The notes under the pieces: generated by a model
Databases searched by the model: none
Told to the model about the DNA's origin: nothing
Seen by the model: only the letters and a program-made list of their open reading frames with translations
From: Diphasiastrum complanatum
Lineage: Eukaryota; Streptophyta; Lycopodiopsida; Lycopodiales; Lycopodiaceae
Direction of reading: 5' to 3'
Assembly: GCA_029204225.1 (NCBI GenBank)
Contig: CM055100.1
Location: 27,732,649 to 27,796,648 of the forward strand
DNA: 64,000 bases
In this document: positions 41,730 to 52,592 of the stretch, one piece after another
Layout: each line of letters begins with the position of its first letter
Position numbering within the stretch: the first letter of the stretch is position 1
Made by a program: the position numbers and the translations under genes

Positions 41730-43122
41730 ATGGTATACTTTGGACGATGTGGTGATTATGTTACGAAAGCTCATCGTGAACCTGAAGAGAAAGAACCAGA
41801 AACAAAGGAGGTTTACGATGGACCAGACAGGACTCAGCCAATGAATCTTGCTGAACCAGGAGAGCCAGAAAAGATTATTAAAGTTGGAGCACAACTTACT
41901 CCTGAACAATTTCAAGTGTTAAGAAAGTTATTGATCAAATATCAAGATTGTTTTGCTTGGACGTACAAGGATCTCAAAGGGACTCCTACTTTAATTATTG
42001 AGCATACGATACTCTTATTGCCTAATGCAGTTCCAAAGGTCACAAGATTTTATTGTTGTAATCCAAACGTTGCGGATCTTATAAAGAAAGAGCCGCAAAG
42101 ACTACTTGAAGCCGTCTTTATTTATGAAATCGAACATATGGAATGGGTTTCGCCAATTGTTGTCGTTCCTAAGGAGAATGGGAAGATGAGGATTTGTGTG
42201 AATCTCAAAGCTTTAAACAAAATGACGCGAAAGGATAACTTTTTGTTACCCTTTATTGAAAGCATATTGGATCATCTTGCTGGAGCGGAAGCACATAGTT
42301 TTCTGGATGGATTTAGTGGCTATAACCAAGTTAAGATAGCACCTGCGGATCATCACAAAACAGCTTTTGCAACAGAATGGGGAACTTATGCTTATAAAGT
42401 TATGCCATTTGGACTTTGTAATGCACCTAGCTCATTTCAAAGAGTGATGCAATTTGCCTTTCAGGACTACTTGCAGAAATTCCTTGAAATCTACTTGGAT
42501 GATCTCGGAGTCCATAGTGCAGATACAGACCACTTGGAGCATTTGGAAAAAGTATTTGAACATTGTTGCAAATATCAAATCTCCTTAAATCCAGAAAAGT
42601 GCCAAATTTGGCGAGAAACAATTCGAAGAGTCTATGTTTTTATGGGTCATGCAAATTACTATCGGATATTCATACTATTCTTTGCGGATTTAGCAAGACC
42701 TATATATAGATTGACCATTGTACCAATTTGGACAGTAGAGGCATTGCAAGCATGTGAGAAATTGAAGAAAGCTTTAGCTTCTGCACTAATACTACGAGCT
42801 CCAATCTGGACAATTGAGTTTCACCTTCACATTGATGCATCGAAATATGCCATTGGATCAGATTTGATGTAGCCAAGTGAATACAAGAAGGATATCCTAT
42901 CAGGTTTGCAAACAGACAACTTATAGATACGGAGAAGAATTATTCGACAACTGAACGCAAAGCGTTGGCCATGACTTTTTCTGTTAAAAAGTTTCGACAT
43001 TATCTATTGGCAACGCATTTTGCATTTTATATTGATCATCAGCCGTTACTTTATTTGGTGAACAAGACATGCAACACAGGGCATATTGCAAGATGGTTAC
43101 TATTATTGAACAAATTTGATTA
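41730..43122 (+). pseudogene. Gypsy G2 reverse transcriptase and partial RNase H
   Basis: The 380-codon frame (41730-42872) holds Y-Q-D-C-F-A-W, W-V-S-P-I-V-V-V-P-K, F-L-D-G-F-S-G-Y-N-Q, M-P-F-G-L-C-N-A-P-S-S-F-Q and Y-L-D-D-L-G-V. The catalytic aspartates are present, although the connection after R-R-V-Y is shortened. RNase H begins (H-I-D-A-S-K-Y-A-I-G), stops at 42870-42872, and continues to R-H-Y-L-L-A-T-H-F-A-F-Y-I-D-H-Q. At 43122 it is cut by minus-strand Gypsy sequence. Integrase and the 3' LTR are missing here. Confidence 0.85.
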
Positions 43123-43490
43123 ATAATCAAATGCTTCCATTGCATTAACTGTAGAAATCCCATCCGACGGATGTACAAAATTATTGCCAAATAAAGTAAC
43201 TACCTTACCACCCTCCTTGAAAGTGAGAACATGCTTCTCAAAATCAATAGTCAGAGAAGGTGATTTGCTAAATAACCATTCATATTCAAAAATTAAATCA
43301 GTATGAGCTAGGTCTAAAGCATGAAAACTAACTAATTCTCTATGTTCATGTATCAAAACTGGGAGATTCAGCACTTTCATGTTCCAAGTCTCCAACTCCG
43401 CTCCTGAAGCTAGATAAACTTTGTATCTATGATTACTGGATTCAGTTTCCAAGCTGAGTTTCTTTTATTTGGAACTAACAAATCCTACAT
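43120..43490 (-). pseudogene. Gypsy G3 protease, C-terminal half
   Basis: Minus-strand K-K-L-S-L-E-T-E-S-S-N, Y-K-V-Y-L-A-S-G, L-A-H-T-D-L-I-F-E-Y-E-W-L and I-D-F-E-K-H-V-L-T-F. This is the second half of a Gypsy aspartic protease. The first half, up to the catalytic D, is at 52287-52450, so the 8.5-kb TIR unit and about 270 bp more separate the halves. Confidence 0.75.
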
Positions 43491-43763
43491 ATTAATATAC
43501 TTGGGGTCTAAAATCCTTCATATATGTAGTAGGTATTTCCTATCCGCCTTCAACCCTAGATCCAACCACACAAGCATCACAAAGATGAAGAGGATTAACT
43601 AGTTGTCACGTGGAGATTCATTCCTATGAGAGCGATAGCATAGTTCATAATCCAACAATGCATATGATCCACATCTAATACTAAGATCCATTAACACTAG
43701 CAGTTAACACTACATCCATTAACACTAGACAATTAATGAAATTATGAGTAAACCATTAAATAC
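43491..43763. other. Unassigned spacer outside the left TIR
   Basis: It contains a small repeat (ccattaacactag twice, gttaacactac once, 43687-43725). It fits neither the Gypsy protease nor the TIR unit and may be a separate small insertion. Confidence 0.35.
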
Positions 43764-43793
43764 AGTATCAATTAATTTTGGACTTTGGCAAAA
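43764..43793 (+). repeat. Left terminal inverted repeat of T2
   Basis: 30 bp starting AGTATCAATT, perfectly inverted at 52257-52286. Beyond it the two ends diverge, keeping only short shared words (tggac). Confidence 0.85.
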
Positions 43794-43848
43794 TCCATTT
43801 TCAAAAATGGACCAGAGAATTTCAAGATGTTAATTAATCATCTGCGAC

Positions 43849-45172
43849 CTCGTCGGTCCCTCTATGATCCTCTACGGTCATCTGCGGTCATCTGCAGTCC
43901 TTTGTGAACTCTGAGACCTTTGCGGTCCTCTGTGACCTCTACGGTCCTCTGCGGTCCCTAATGTGGTCCCTCTACGGTCTTTCCGTCGCGGCGAGAGGTT
44001 CTGAGTCCTACGATCCTCTACGGTCCTCTACAGTTCTCTATGACCTTTGCGGTCTCTACGGTCCTTTGCAGTCCCTAATGAGATCCCTCTGTGGTCCTCT
44101 GCGACCTCTGCGACCGAAACACAGCCTTTGCAGTCCTATGTGACCTCTACGATCATTTGCGACCTCTGCGACCTCTGCGGTCATCTATGGGCCTCTACGG
44201 TCCTCTACGACCCTCTATGGTCCTCTACAGTCATCTATGACCTCTACGGTCATCTATGGTCCTCTGCGGTCTGTAGTGCAGTCCGTCTGTGGTTTTCTGT
44301 GGTCCTCCCACCGCAGCAGAAGGTTTTGAGGCCATCTGCAACCTCTGTGGTCATATATGGTTCTCTGCGATCATCTACGACCTCTACGATCTCTGCGGTC
44401 CATTGGTGGTCATCTGTGGTCCTCCCACTGTGACGGGAGGTTCTGAGGCCATCTGCGATCTCTGAGGTCATCTACGGTCCTCTACGGTCATCTACGGTCC
44501 TCTACGGTCATCTGCAACCTCTGCGGTCCTCTACGGTCTCTTAGGTCCTCTACGGTCCGTCTTTACGGACTCTGAAGTCCTCTACGGTCCGTATGTGGTC
44601 CTCTACGGTCATCTACGGTCCTCTGTAGTCCTCTGCGGTCATCTACGACCTCTACGGTCTCTGCGGTCTTCTACGGTCCCTAGTGTGGTCCGTCTATGGT
44701 CTCTGCGGTCCTCCCACCGCGGCGGGAGGTTCTGAGATCATCTGCGACCTCTACAGTCATATACGCTTCTCTACGGTCATCTATGACCTCTGCGACCTAT
44801 GGTCTCTGAGGTCCTCTATGGTCTGTAGTGCGGTCCGTCTGTGGTCGCGGTCCTCATGCTGCGGTGGGAGGTTCTGAGGCCATCTACGACCTCTGTGGTC
44901 ATATACGGTTCTCTGTAGTCATCTATGAACTCTGTGACCCTCTGCGGTCTCTGAGGTCCTCTATGGTCCCTAGTGCAGTCCATCTGTGGTCGTCTGCAGT
45001 CCTCTCGCCGCGGCGGGAGGTTCTGAGACCATCTGCGACCTCTGCAGCCATATACAGTCCTCTGCGACCTCTGTCGTCCTCTGCGATCATCTACGGTCCT
45101 CTGCGATCCTCTGCGGTCCCTAGTGCGGTCCTCTGCGGTCATCTACAGTCATCTGCGATGTCTGCGGTCCTC
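43849..45172 (+). repeat. GC-rich 10-bp-period array, left (ggtcctctac / ggtcatctgc)
   Basis: About 1.3 kb of imperfect decamers such as ggtcctctac, ggtcatctgc and gacctctacg in the same orientation. Six palindromic boxes (..cctcccgccgcggcgggagg.. type, each followed by ttctgag) are spaced through it near 43981, 44304, 44421, 44710, 44851 and 45001. Open frames here are artefacts of the repeat. Confidence 0.9.
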
Positions 45173-45363
45173 AATATGATTCCTACTTAAATCCAAATAT
45201 CTCAAGCTCTTCAACATTGTCAATTCAATTGGTAAGTGACCTGAACATCAACCATTGCATGTTAGTATTTCAAATTATAGATAACTATATTTTTAGAATT
45301 TGTGTTTTAAATAATTAACAGTATATTTGTATTGACACTTAATATTTAGCTTTTAAGACTAGT

Positions 45364-48107
45364 CTATAAGCACACAGACCAATTTGGAGCAGAAAAGGAT
45401 TCAATAATGCTGCTAACACCTTGCCAATGCTTTGCTTTCTTTTTGTGATCTGGCTTACATGACACAAAATGTTTTGCCGATTTTCCACTATCTCCAAAAC
45501 ACAACCTCAACAGTTTAAATTTGCTTTGCACGCACTCCCTGACATCATTTGGGGACTCAGCATTGTAAAGAACAAATACAACACGCTGCAAGTTTGGATC
45601 AATTATATTATTCTCTTTCAATGGAGTTGCCAGCTCGTAGTAACCCTCAAAAACAGAACAATGTACATCATGCATTGCTTTGATGCTTGATTTGATACCC
45701 TCTTTCCTGTTGTGATCCAAAAAGAGAACAATCACACAGACTTTGTATTGTGGCATCAGTGTTATCAAACAATGTCAGACCATTGATAAAATGTAATTGA
45801 AGTCTAAAGACTCCAAGTTATCAAATATATACAATGTGGGACTCTCCCACAACGAAGAAGAAAGTGTCATGAAACTTGATTCTTCAGCTCCACAACAGAT
45901 GGCCTCCTCATTTTTTGAAGTTTTTACTTTGCAGAAGAACCTCCATTTGGTGCTACTAGAGGTCCCATTTCAGTATTGCGGATGGCAAGATATTTTTGTT
46001 TAATATTTTCTGCAGCTGCTCTCAAGGGCTTAGGTATAACACCAATCAATTTTGAGGTTATACCTTTGCCTTTTCCATAGTGTGCTCTAACCCAATTCCG
46101 ACAAAAAGTCGGGTCGATGATTTTTTAGAGTTGTTTTATGCTCTCTTTATTGTAGTCCACATCTGAAGGCAAGTCTTCTTCTGTAGTAAGCAAATATTGT
46201 ACAACACTTAGTGCAGCCATCTCATAAACCATAAGAAGAACTCCGTCATCAATGTGTTTTTTTCTGTTTTTTCTTCCAAAATACAATTTTCCATTTACAA
46301 GCTTCTTTAGGATACGATTGCACATGGCGTCTAGCATATACCTCAAACATCTGAACAACCGAATAGATATCGGTTTGTTTTTTGTCTTCCTCGATCCCAA
46401 TGCAGGTTCGTCGTAGCAAATTTGATCATTTACATACAGTTTCATGACTTGCATATAATTATTGAATGTTTCGTTTGAACAAAAGATTATTATTGTGTAC
46501 TCCTCAAATTTCTCATACAAAGATGTAATTGTGTGTTGTCCTGACAAAGATCCAACATTACTACTGCCAAGGACACCGCGCAAATCGAGATAAAATGCTC
46601 TCATCTATTTCAGTTGCTCAGGATTTAGCTTCACTCATTTAACAAAGCGTGGTCGACTCAATGATATCCATACATCACGTGCACACTCCATGATTTCTGG
46701 CAAACTGCTCTTTTTCTTTTCTCTTCCAATTCGTGATTGAGTCTATCCGATTCAAGAATGTAACGAGATGCATTCTTACATATACATATCTTGGCATGCA
46801 CAAAACTAAAAGTGGCATCAAATATTCGAGGATGTATCCTATTTTGATTTAATGCAACCTTTGCCAATTCATTACATGCATAACAAAAATGTTGACCGTC
46901 GATAGGCTCAAAAATACAATAAGACAAAAAGCGATTTTTACACAATCCATCCAATCTGGATCCAGGACTAAGATCCGCCTCCTTTGGATAAGTGTCTATG
47001 TAAACCTGCTCATTCTCTTCTCTGTCAACACGCATGAATTCGCAATACATCTTTTCAAACATAATGGGGCCTTCAAAAATAATTTCTTCCTCATCACCTT
47101 TCTAGAATGAAATTGGCCTTAAAGTGACGTTGATTGATGCAGGTGGTGGACTATTGGGCTTGCTCAAATCAGCAAACAACTTCTCAACAAATGAGTGATC
47201 CAAAGCTCATTGATTCGTGAAAAGAGGCACTTTGGATATTTTTGCTTTCTATACGATACATTGTATTTTTATCCCATATGTACCCGATGTCATCAATTAC
47301 AAAATTATCTAGATTGACAATTGCGTCACCCTCAAAATTAGGGATATGCTCTGCCTCGTCCGTGCGCCCTTCATCGTCTGATACATTGCAATAAGATCCG
47401 GATTGCATTCCCGATCGATCCACTCTCGGCTCCAAAGGTCTTTTCCTGGCGGTCCCAATAGCTTTTGCAGTCTCTCTTCCAATTTGAACCTCACGACTTC
47501 CTTTCCTAGGTCCTGAAGTGATTACTTTATTCCTTCTTTTCAAAGCTTGTTTTTCAGGTTCTTTAGAAGAGGGATTTGTTTTTGTACATGGAACAATTTC
47601 CATTCATGTTACATCTTCAATCATAGAAGCTGCAGCAGACCCAATAATTGCAACATCAGAAAAAACACTTTCTATTCCCTCAGCTTCCATCAATAGCTTA
47701 TGTTTGCTACATAGGGCCATCAATCCATTAAAGAGAGAACCCTCGTAGTTAAGAATAAACTCATTTGAGTCATGAGTTGGTGGCTCAGCAATAAAATGTG
47801 CAATGTCCGCACAAGACAAATTAACATGACACTCAGAACCATCTTGGCCGCGAGTCATAAACTCAGCTGTGTTAAAAGCAAATTCGTCTTGAAGGTAGAT
47901 ACCGCGAATTACGCCAAGACTTTCAACATTATCCATGGAAAATTCAGGATCGCCAATTGATTTATTGGATATTCCCACAAAAGCTTTCACATGAGGTCCA
48001 CTTGAGCTTGGTTTATGAAGTATCTTCCAACCTTTGGTAAGATATAATGGAGAGGCATTCTCGGAGGGCCTGAAAACAGTTTGGTCGGCGGTGTAGAAAG
48101 CCTGCAA
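45364..48107 (-). pseudogene. T2 minus-strand gene, about 900-residue protein of unknown family
   Basis: Four open segments follow one another on the minus strand: 48107-47184 (interrupted by one TGA at 47604), 47062-46658, 46604-46125 and 45768-45364. The gaps read through in shifted frames with coherent sequence (for example E-K-L-F-A-D-L-S-K-P near 47180 and R-D-V-W-I-S-L-S-R-P near 46660), so this is one decayed gene, not several. There is a basic stretch (R-R-N-K-V-I-T-S-G-P-R-K), a C-x-C near 46775 and K-H-F-V-S-C-K-P-D-H-K-K-K near the end. I recognise no domain. The conserved, non-retroviral composition and divergent pairing with a DUF7869-like gene suggest a transposon protein. Confidence 0.5.
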
Positions 48108-48177
48108 AAATACAGTTCAAATTACAAGTCAAATAGAATATATAAAAAGTTTTCATGCAAAGTAAGATTGAGGGCCT

Positions 48178-48178
<1 letters not shown>

Positions 48179-48239
<61 letters not shown>
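48179..48239 (+). repeat. (AT)n microsatellite
   Basis: About 30 AT units, just upstream (for the minus gene) of the 48107 start. Confidence 0.97.
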
Positions 48240-48241
<2 letters not shown>

Positions 48242-48268
48242 ATATATATTGAAATATAGATCCTCAGT

Positions 48269-48590
48269 ACCTCCCGTCGCGACGAGAGGTTTTCTTTCTT
48301 TTATTGTATATGTATATATTTGTACATATATATAGTTATATAGATATACTTATAGATATCTGAACTCGGAACCTCCCACTCGGCGGGAGGTTCTGATTTA
48401 ATTTATATAAACTCAGCTAAAGGAAAATCAGGAACTGGAAAAATTGAAGATGGGGAGCTCAGAACCTCCTGCCGCGACGAGAGGTTCTGATTTAGTTTAT
48501 TTAAACTCAACTAAAGGAAAATAAAGAAATGAAAAAATTAAAGATGGGGAACTCAGAACCTCCCGCCGTGGCGGGAGGTTTTGAAATTTT
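48269..48590 (+). repeat. Palindromic boxes in AT-rich 95-bp units
   Basis: Four boxes at 48270, 48372, 48465 and 48559, each close to cctcccgccgcggcgggagg. The last three sit in repeated units (gggga.ctcagaacctcc..ggttctgattta.tttat.taaactcaactaaaggaaaat). They lie between the two divergent genes, in the shared promoter region. Confidence 0.85.
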
Positions 48591-48896
48591 TTTCATGTAA
48601 AAAAATCAATTTCATTAAAATGATCTTCAGTATAAATTTAAATCTTATGTCTCTTCAAAATTGAACAAAAAATACCATTGATTTAGAATTTTTCTTGCAA
48701 GTAAATCGATGCTTCCAAAACTGGATTATGGAGGTATGCTTAGAATACTGGGAATTAAAACGAGAATGTGAAGTCTAAGGAGGGGAGAGGTTCTACTTAT
48801 ACCATTTTTTATGGATAGATGTATACGGTACTTATGGGATATACCATTTGCCATGTGTCACTGCCTTATCCCACAGAGCTATTTCAACATCTCATA

Positions 48897-49515
48897 TGCT
48901 TCAAAAACATACGGGCCGAGGTCTGCGGTCCTCTACAGTTCCTAGTGATGTCCCTAATGCGGTCCTTTGCGGTCTCTAATGGGGTCCCTTTGCGGTCCTC
49001 AGAGGAACTTCTAAGTTCCTCTGCGATCCCTCTGCGATCCTCTACAATCTCTGCCATCCCTCTATGGTCATCTGCGGTCCTCTACGGTCCTCTACAAACT
49101 CTGCGACCTCTACGGTCCTTTGCAGTCTCTAGTGCGATCCCTCTGTGGTCCTCTGCGATCTCCAGCCGCGGTGGGAGGTTCTAAGTTCTGCGGTCCATCT
49201 GCGACATCTGTGGTCCCTCTTCGACCTCTACGGTCCTCAACGACCCTCTGCGACCTCTACGGTCCTCTGCAGTCCCTCTCTGGTCCTAATGTGGTCCCTC
49301 TACGGTCCTATGCGTTCTCTCTACGGTCCTCTACGGTTCCTCTGCAGTTCTTTTGCGGTCCCTATGCGACCCTCTACGGTCCACGCGCCGCGACGGGTGC
49401 TCCCTCTGCGGTCCTCTGAGGTCCCTCTCTGGTCCTATGCGACCCTCTACGGTCGTCTACGGTCCCTCTGATGTCCTGTGTGGTCCCTACTGCGGTCCAC
49501 AATGACTCCCTAATG
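48897..49515 (+). repeat. GC-rich 10-bp-period array, right
   Basis: Same decamer family and orientation as 43849-45172 (ggtcctctgcgg, ggtccctctacg). One palindromic box is near 49161 and a partial one near 49385. It lies in the intergenic region between the divergent genes. Confidence 0.9.
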
Positions 49516-49539
49516 CGGTCCTTTGTGGTCCCTAATGGG

Positions 49540-49700
49540 GAACTCAGAGCCTCCTATTGCGGCGGGAGGTTCTGATGTTTTTTTAAACTCAGCTAATGTC
49601 CAATGGGGAACTCAGAACCTCCCGCCGTTGATGTTGTTTTTTTACACTCAGTTAATGTTCAATGGGAAACTCAGAACCTCTCACCACAGCAGGAGGTACA
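49540..49700 (+). repeat. Three further palindromic-box units
   Basis: aactcagagcctcctattgcggcgggaggttctgat and two derivatives about 65-70 bp apart (49550, 49617, 49676), the middle one reduced to a half-site. They follow the same layout as 48365-48590. Confidence 0.8.
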
Positions 49701-49965
49701 AATGTTCGGATGTTTTTTGAAGGCATGAGATAATTCGAACATTGCATGCAATATGTGGGAAGAACCATGTTTAAGACTTAAACCTATAGTTTCGGGTAAA
49801 AGCATATGTTCAAAGGCATTTCAAGATCTATTGGGAGTTTCCCATGGTTGTTTTGGCAGATAATCTCAGAGGCACGCAACAATATTGTCTATAAATTTCA
49901 TGGGAACTATTATGCGTAGAATCTTAGAAAAGCATGCTCTACCCCAACCTCATCTTCAACATAAA

Positions 49966-51708
49966 TCAAAGATGGAGTAATTCATTGTAAACATCATCTC
50001 CCTCTTGGCATGTCTAAAGGTGATGTCTTCAATTCCATCAACAAAGAACTTCAAGAAACTAGCATGTCCACAATCTCCAGAAATACATTGTATCGGTTGT
50101 GGAGACATGAGTTTTGATATGTCAAGACTCCAACAAAACAAAGAATGTCCAAATGCAAGATTTGTGATGAGCTAAAAAATGCGATCGAAACTTCTACTGA
50201 TATTAAGGTGCGAGATCGCCATATTGCAATGAGAAATCGACACTTATTGTATGTTTTTGACTCGAAAAAGCTATACACATATTGGAAAGAAGAATCAAGA
50301 TCACATCCAGAGCAATTGTTGTGCCTTATTATTGATGGCATGGATCAAAATACAACAACATTGCCCCATTTCAAAAAGAATCCTCCAAGATTGGAGGGTA
50401 ACCGTTTTTTGAAAACGCATCTTTGTGGAGTGCTAGTTCACGGATTCAAATTGCTCTGTGATGTGTGGATAGACACCTTGCACCTGCATGACAATAATCA
50501 AGTGGTCACATCCATTATGTGAGCAATATGAAAGGTGCAAATTGCACGTGGCAATCTCTCTCCCATATTACGTATTCAAGCTGACAACTGTTGGAGGGAA
50601 AATAAAAATAGGTCCATCTTTGGTCTTTGTTCTATGCTTGTGGCACATAACATATTTCAGACTATTGAAATGGGGTTTTTGATGGTCGGACACACACATG
50701 AAGACATCGATCAAGTTTTTAGTGTAATCTCTAGGGCATTGAAATGTAAATCTATTCTTACTATGCCTGATATGTTAGGACGAACTGGCCAGAAGATAGG
50801 TGGTGGTCGTACTGAAGTAGAGTTGTTAGAACGAATGGTGGATTGGAAAGGATTCATAGAGCCATTTATTGTTCGTGGAAATGATGGTCTAGAAGGACAC
50901 GCCAATCCTCACTACTTTCGTTTTCAAATGTTGAATGGCACCCAAAAATGAACTGGACAATGATGAGATGAAAGGATTTATATCCTTTCATAAATACGGA
51001 CAATATATGTGCGAGAAGTATCCAGAATACAAAGATCAAAATTTTTCATATGTGGATGAAACCACAAAACTTTTTGAGTACCTCACAAAGCAAAAGAATT
51101 TGCCACTATCAACATACAACCAAACAACTTTTTGGCCACAATCTTTTACGATTGCTTTTCAACCTTCAGGATGCATGCCTTCTAATGTGAACACTGAAGT
51201 CAAAATGGATACAATAGAACTCTGGTCTCGTCGTTATTGCAGACGGAAAGGAGATGCACCATTATCGGAATTCATACCCAGTAGAGAGGTTGCAATGAAC
51301 AAATTTGTTGCAATACGACCTCCAGATGAAGATGTTGCAGCGGGAGCCTCATTTTGGATGGCAAAGGTTGTTGAAGTAGGGATCGATGCTGATGGTATGG
51401 TCACTTCACTCAAAGCATTATGGTATGAACCTAAATCCACTCGGAGACATGGAAACAGTCCAATTGACAACAAAGAATTATACGAAGACTGTCTTTCAAA
51501 AGACTGGGTTCCAAACAATGACGGTGTAGAAGATGTAGATATTGATGCTGTGATTTATGCATGGAAAACTAAGGCAAAAAAGATGGTAAAGAAACATGGA
51601 TATGATGTCGAAAGATCAATATCTATTCCAGAAATCTCTCGAGCACACATCAAGGAGTATTTGTACAAGTTGGTTGATGCATGTGCAGCTGATGTTGATG
51701 AGTACTAG
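49966..51708 (+). pseudogene. T2 plus-strand gene, DUF7869-like, probable DDE/D-type transposase
   Basis: Coding similarity starts upstream of 50145 (V-I-H-C-K-H-H-L-P-L-G-M-S-K-G-D-V-F near 49976) and runs in one frame to 50951 through three TGA codons, one after R-H-E-F (near 50114) and two at 50520-50540. Landmarks are K-C-K-I-C-D-E-L (50151), I-I-D-G-M-D-Q-N (50331), I-Q-A-D-N-C-W-R-E-N-K-N (50583) and V-G-H-T-H-E-D-I-D-Q-V-F (50691). The D / D-N / H-T-H-x-D-x-D pattern is known to me from DUF7869 proteins and would suit an RNase H-fold nuclease (inference). A frameshift in an A run at 50944-50948 leads to a 257-codon tail with F-V-A-I-R-P-P-D-E-D and F-W-M-A-K-V-V-E-V, resembling a BAH/SH3-like reader. 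The gene is dead as it stands. Confidence 0.6.
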
Positions 51709-52150
51709 GTTGAAGTTGTAAATTATTTGACAGTTGCAGTTCTAGCCTGACAATTTTGTAAAAATCTGGTTTTTTGTATGCTAGGGTGTGGGCATGTCAC
51801 CCCAAGTTAATTCTATTCCATGGCATGTGTATTGTAAGACCATGAGAAAGTTGTAATGTGGAAAGTTTAACGACTTTTAGAGACTCTAAAGGATCCAAAT
51901 ATTAGTTGCTTTAAATTTGCAACCTTTAGAATAGAATAATCTAGTCTAAAAGGTTATACTTGTGCATATTCTATTCTTTGGTCTTGGAAAATGCACAATG
52001 TGCAATATGATCATACAATTTGGTTCAAGCTCTAAAATTGCACCAAAGAGGTGCACATTTTGTAATAGTCATTCAACAATTAGAAAGCAATCCTCGCCCA
52101 TGTACATATGCACATACTTTTCAATAAAAAAATTATTTTACAATTTTTCC

Positions 52151-52152
<2 letters not shown>
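51709..52152. other. 3' flank of the T2 plus gene
   Basis: AT-rich. No array or palindromic box like that at the left end. Nothing else recognised. Confidence 0.4.

Positions 52153-52215
<63 letters not shown>
52153..52215 (+). repeat. (GA)n microsatellite near the right TIR
   Basis: About 31 GA units, followed by tggggaggggggt. Confidence 0.98.
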
Positions 52216-52219
<4 letters not shown>

Positions 52220-52256
52220 GAGGGGGGTATGCAAAATCCTAAAAAAAGTCCAATTG

Positions 52257-52286
52257 TTTTGCCAAAGTCCAAAATTAATTGATACT
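52257..52286 (-). repeat. Right terminal inverted repeat of T2
   Basis: ttttgccaaagtccaaaatt..., the exact reverse complement of 43764-43793. Confidence 0.85.
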
Positions 52287-52450
52287 ATGTTATTGTCTAA
52301 TAAAATACTTACTTCTTGATCTTTAACTGTGCCAATTAAACGGAAAAGTTCATTAGGCAAGAAAAAAGCAGTACTAAAAGAACACTCACACTCACAATCC
52401 ATCAGGTTAATTTCCAAAGTTTTACCTTTACCTCCAGGGATTTCGATCAT
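52287..52450 (-). pseudogene. Gypsy G3 protease, N-terminal half
   Basis: Minus-strand F-R-L-I-G-T-V-K-D-Q-E-V-S-I-L-L-D runs into the TIR right at the catalytic aspartate. The remainder is at 43120-43490. The break coincides with the T2 terminus, which is good evidence for insertion. Confidence 0.75.
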
Positions 52451-52592
52451 CTGTGCCGCAGGTTTTTTTTTTTTTTGGACAAAATTTCATCATATTCCCA
52501 GGCTTATCACAAATGAAAGCCTTCATCCGAAACATAGATTTTTTCATCTTCTTTTTTTTCGATTTCTGGGCTTTGTCTTTTGATCCAATTCA

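Larger units (their letters stand above)
43764..52286. mobile_element. 8.5-kb TIR-bounded two-gene element (T2)
   Basis: Perfect 30-bp terminal inverted repeats: 43764-43793 (begins AGTATCAATTAATTTTGGAC) and its exact reverse complement at 52257-52286. Inside are a minus-strand gene (48107 to 45364), a divergent plus-strand gene (49966 to 51708), GC-rich arrays, palindromic boxes and microsatellites. The outside sequence on the right is a minus-strand Gypsy protease that continues at 43120-43490 on the left. No target-site duplication is visible (left flank ..attaaatac, right flank atgttattg..). Both genes carry stops and frameshifts, so it is inactive. I cannot place it in a known superfamily. 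Confidence 0.65.

Noticed and set aside
43904-45190. Several open frames of 64-128 codons on both strands
   Set aside because: They arise from the decamer array, with repeated S-S-T-V-L/R-S-L-R peptides in every frame. No domain or start context.
48179-48239. Possible CRISPR-like or regulatory repeat near AT run and palindromes
   Set aside because: A plant nuclear context and lack of spacer/repeat regularity exclude CRISPR; the AT run is a plain microsatellite.
48819-49471. Open frames of 99-121 codons
   Set aside because: Same array artefact as at 43904-45190.
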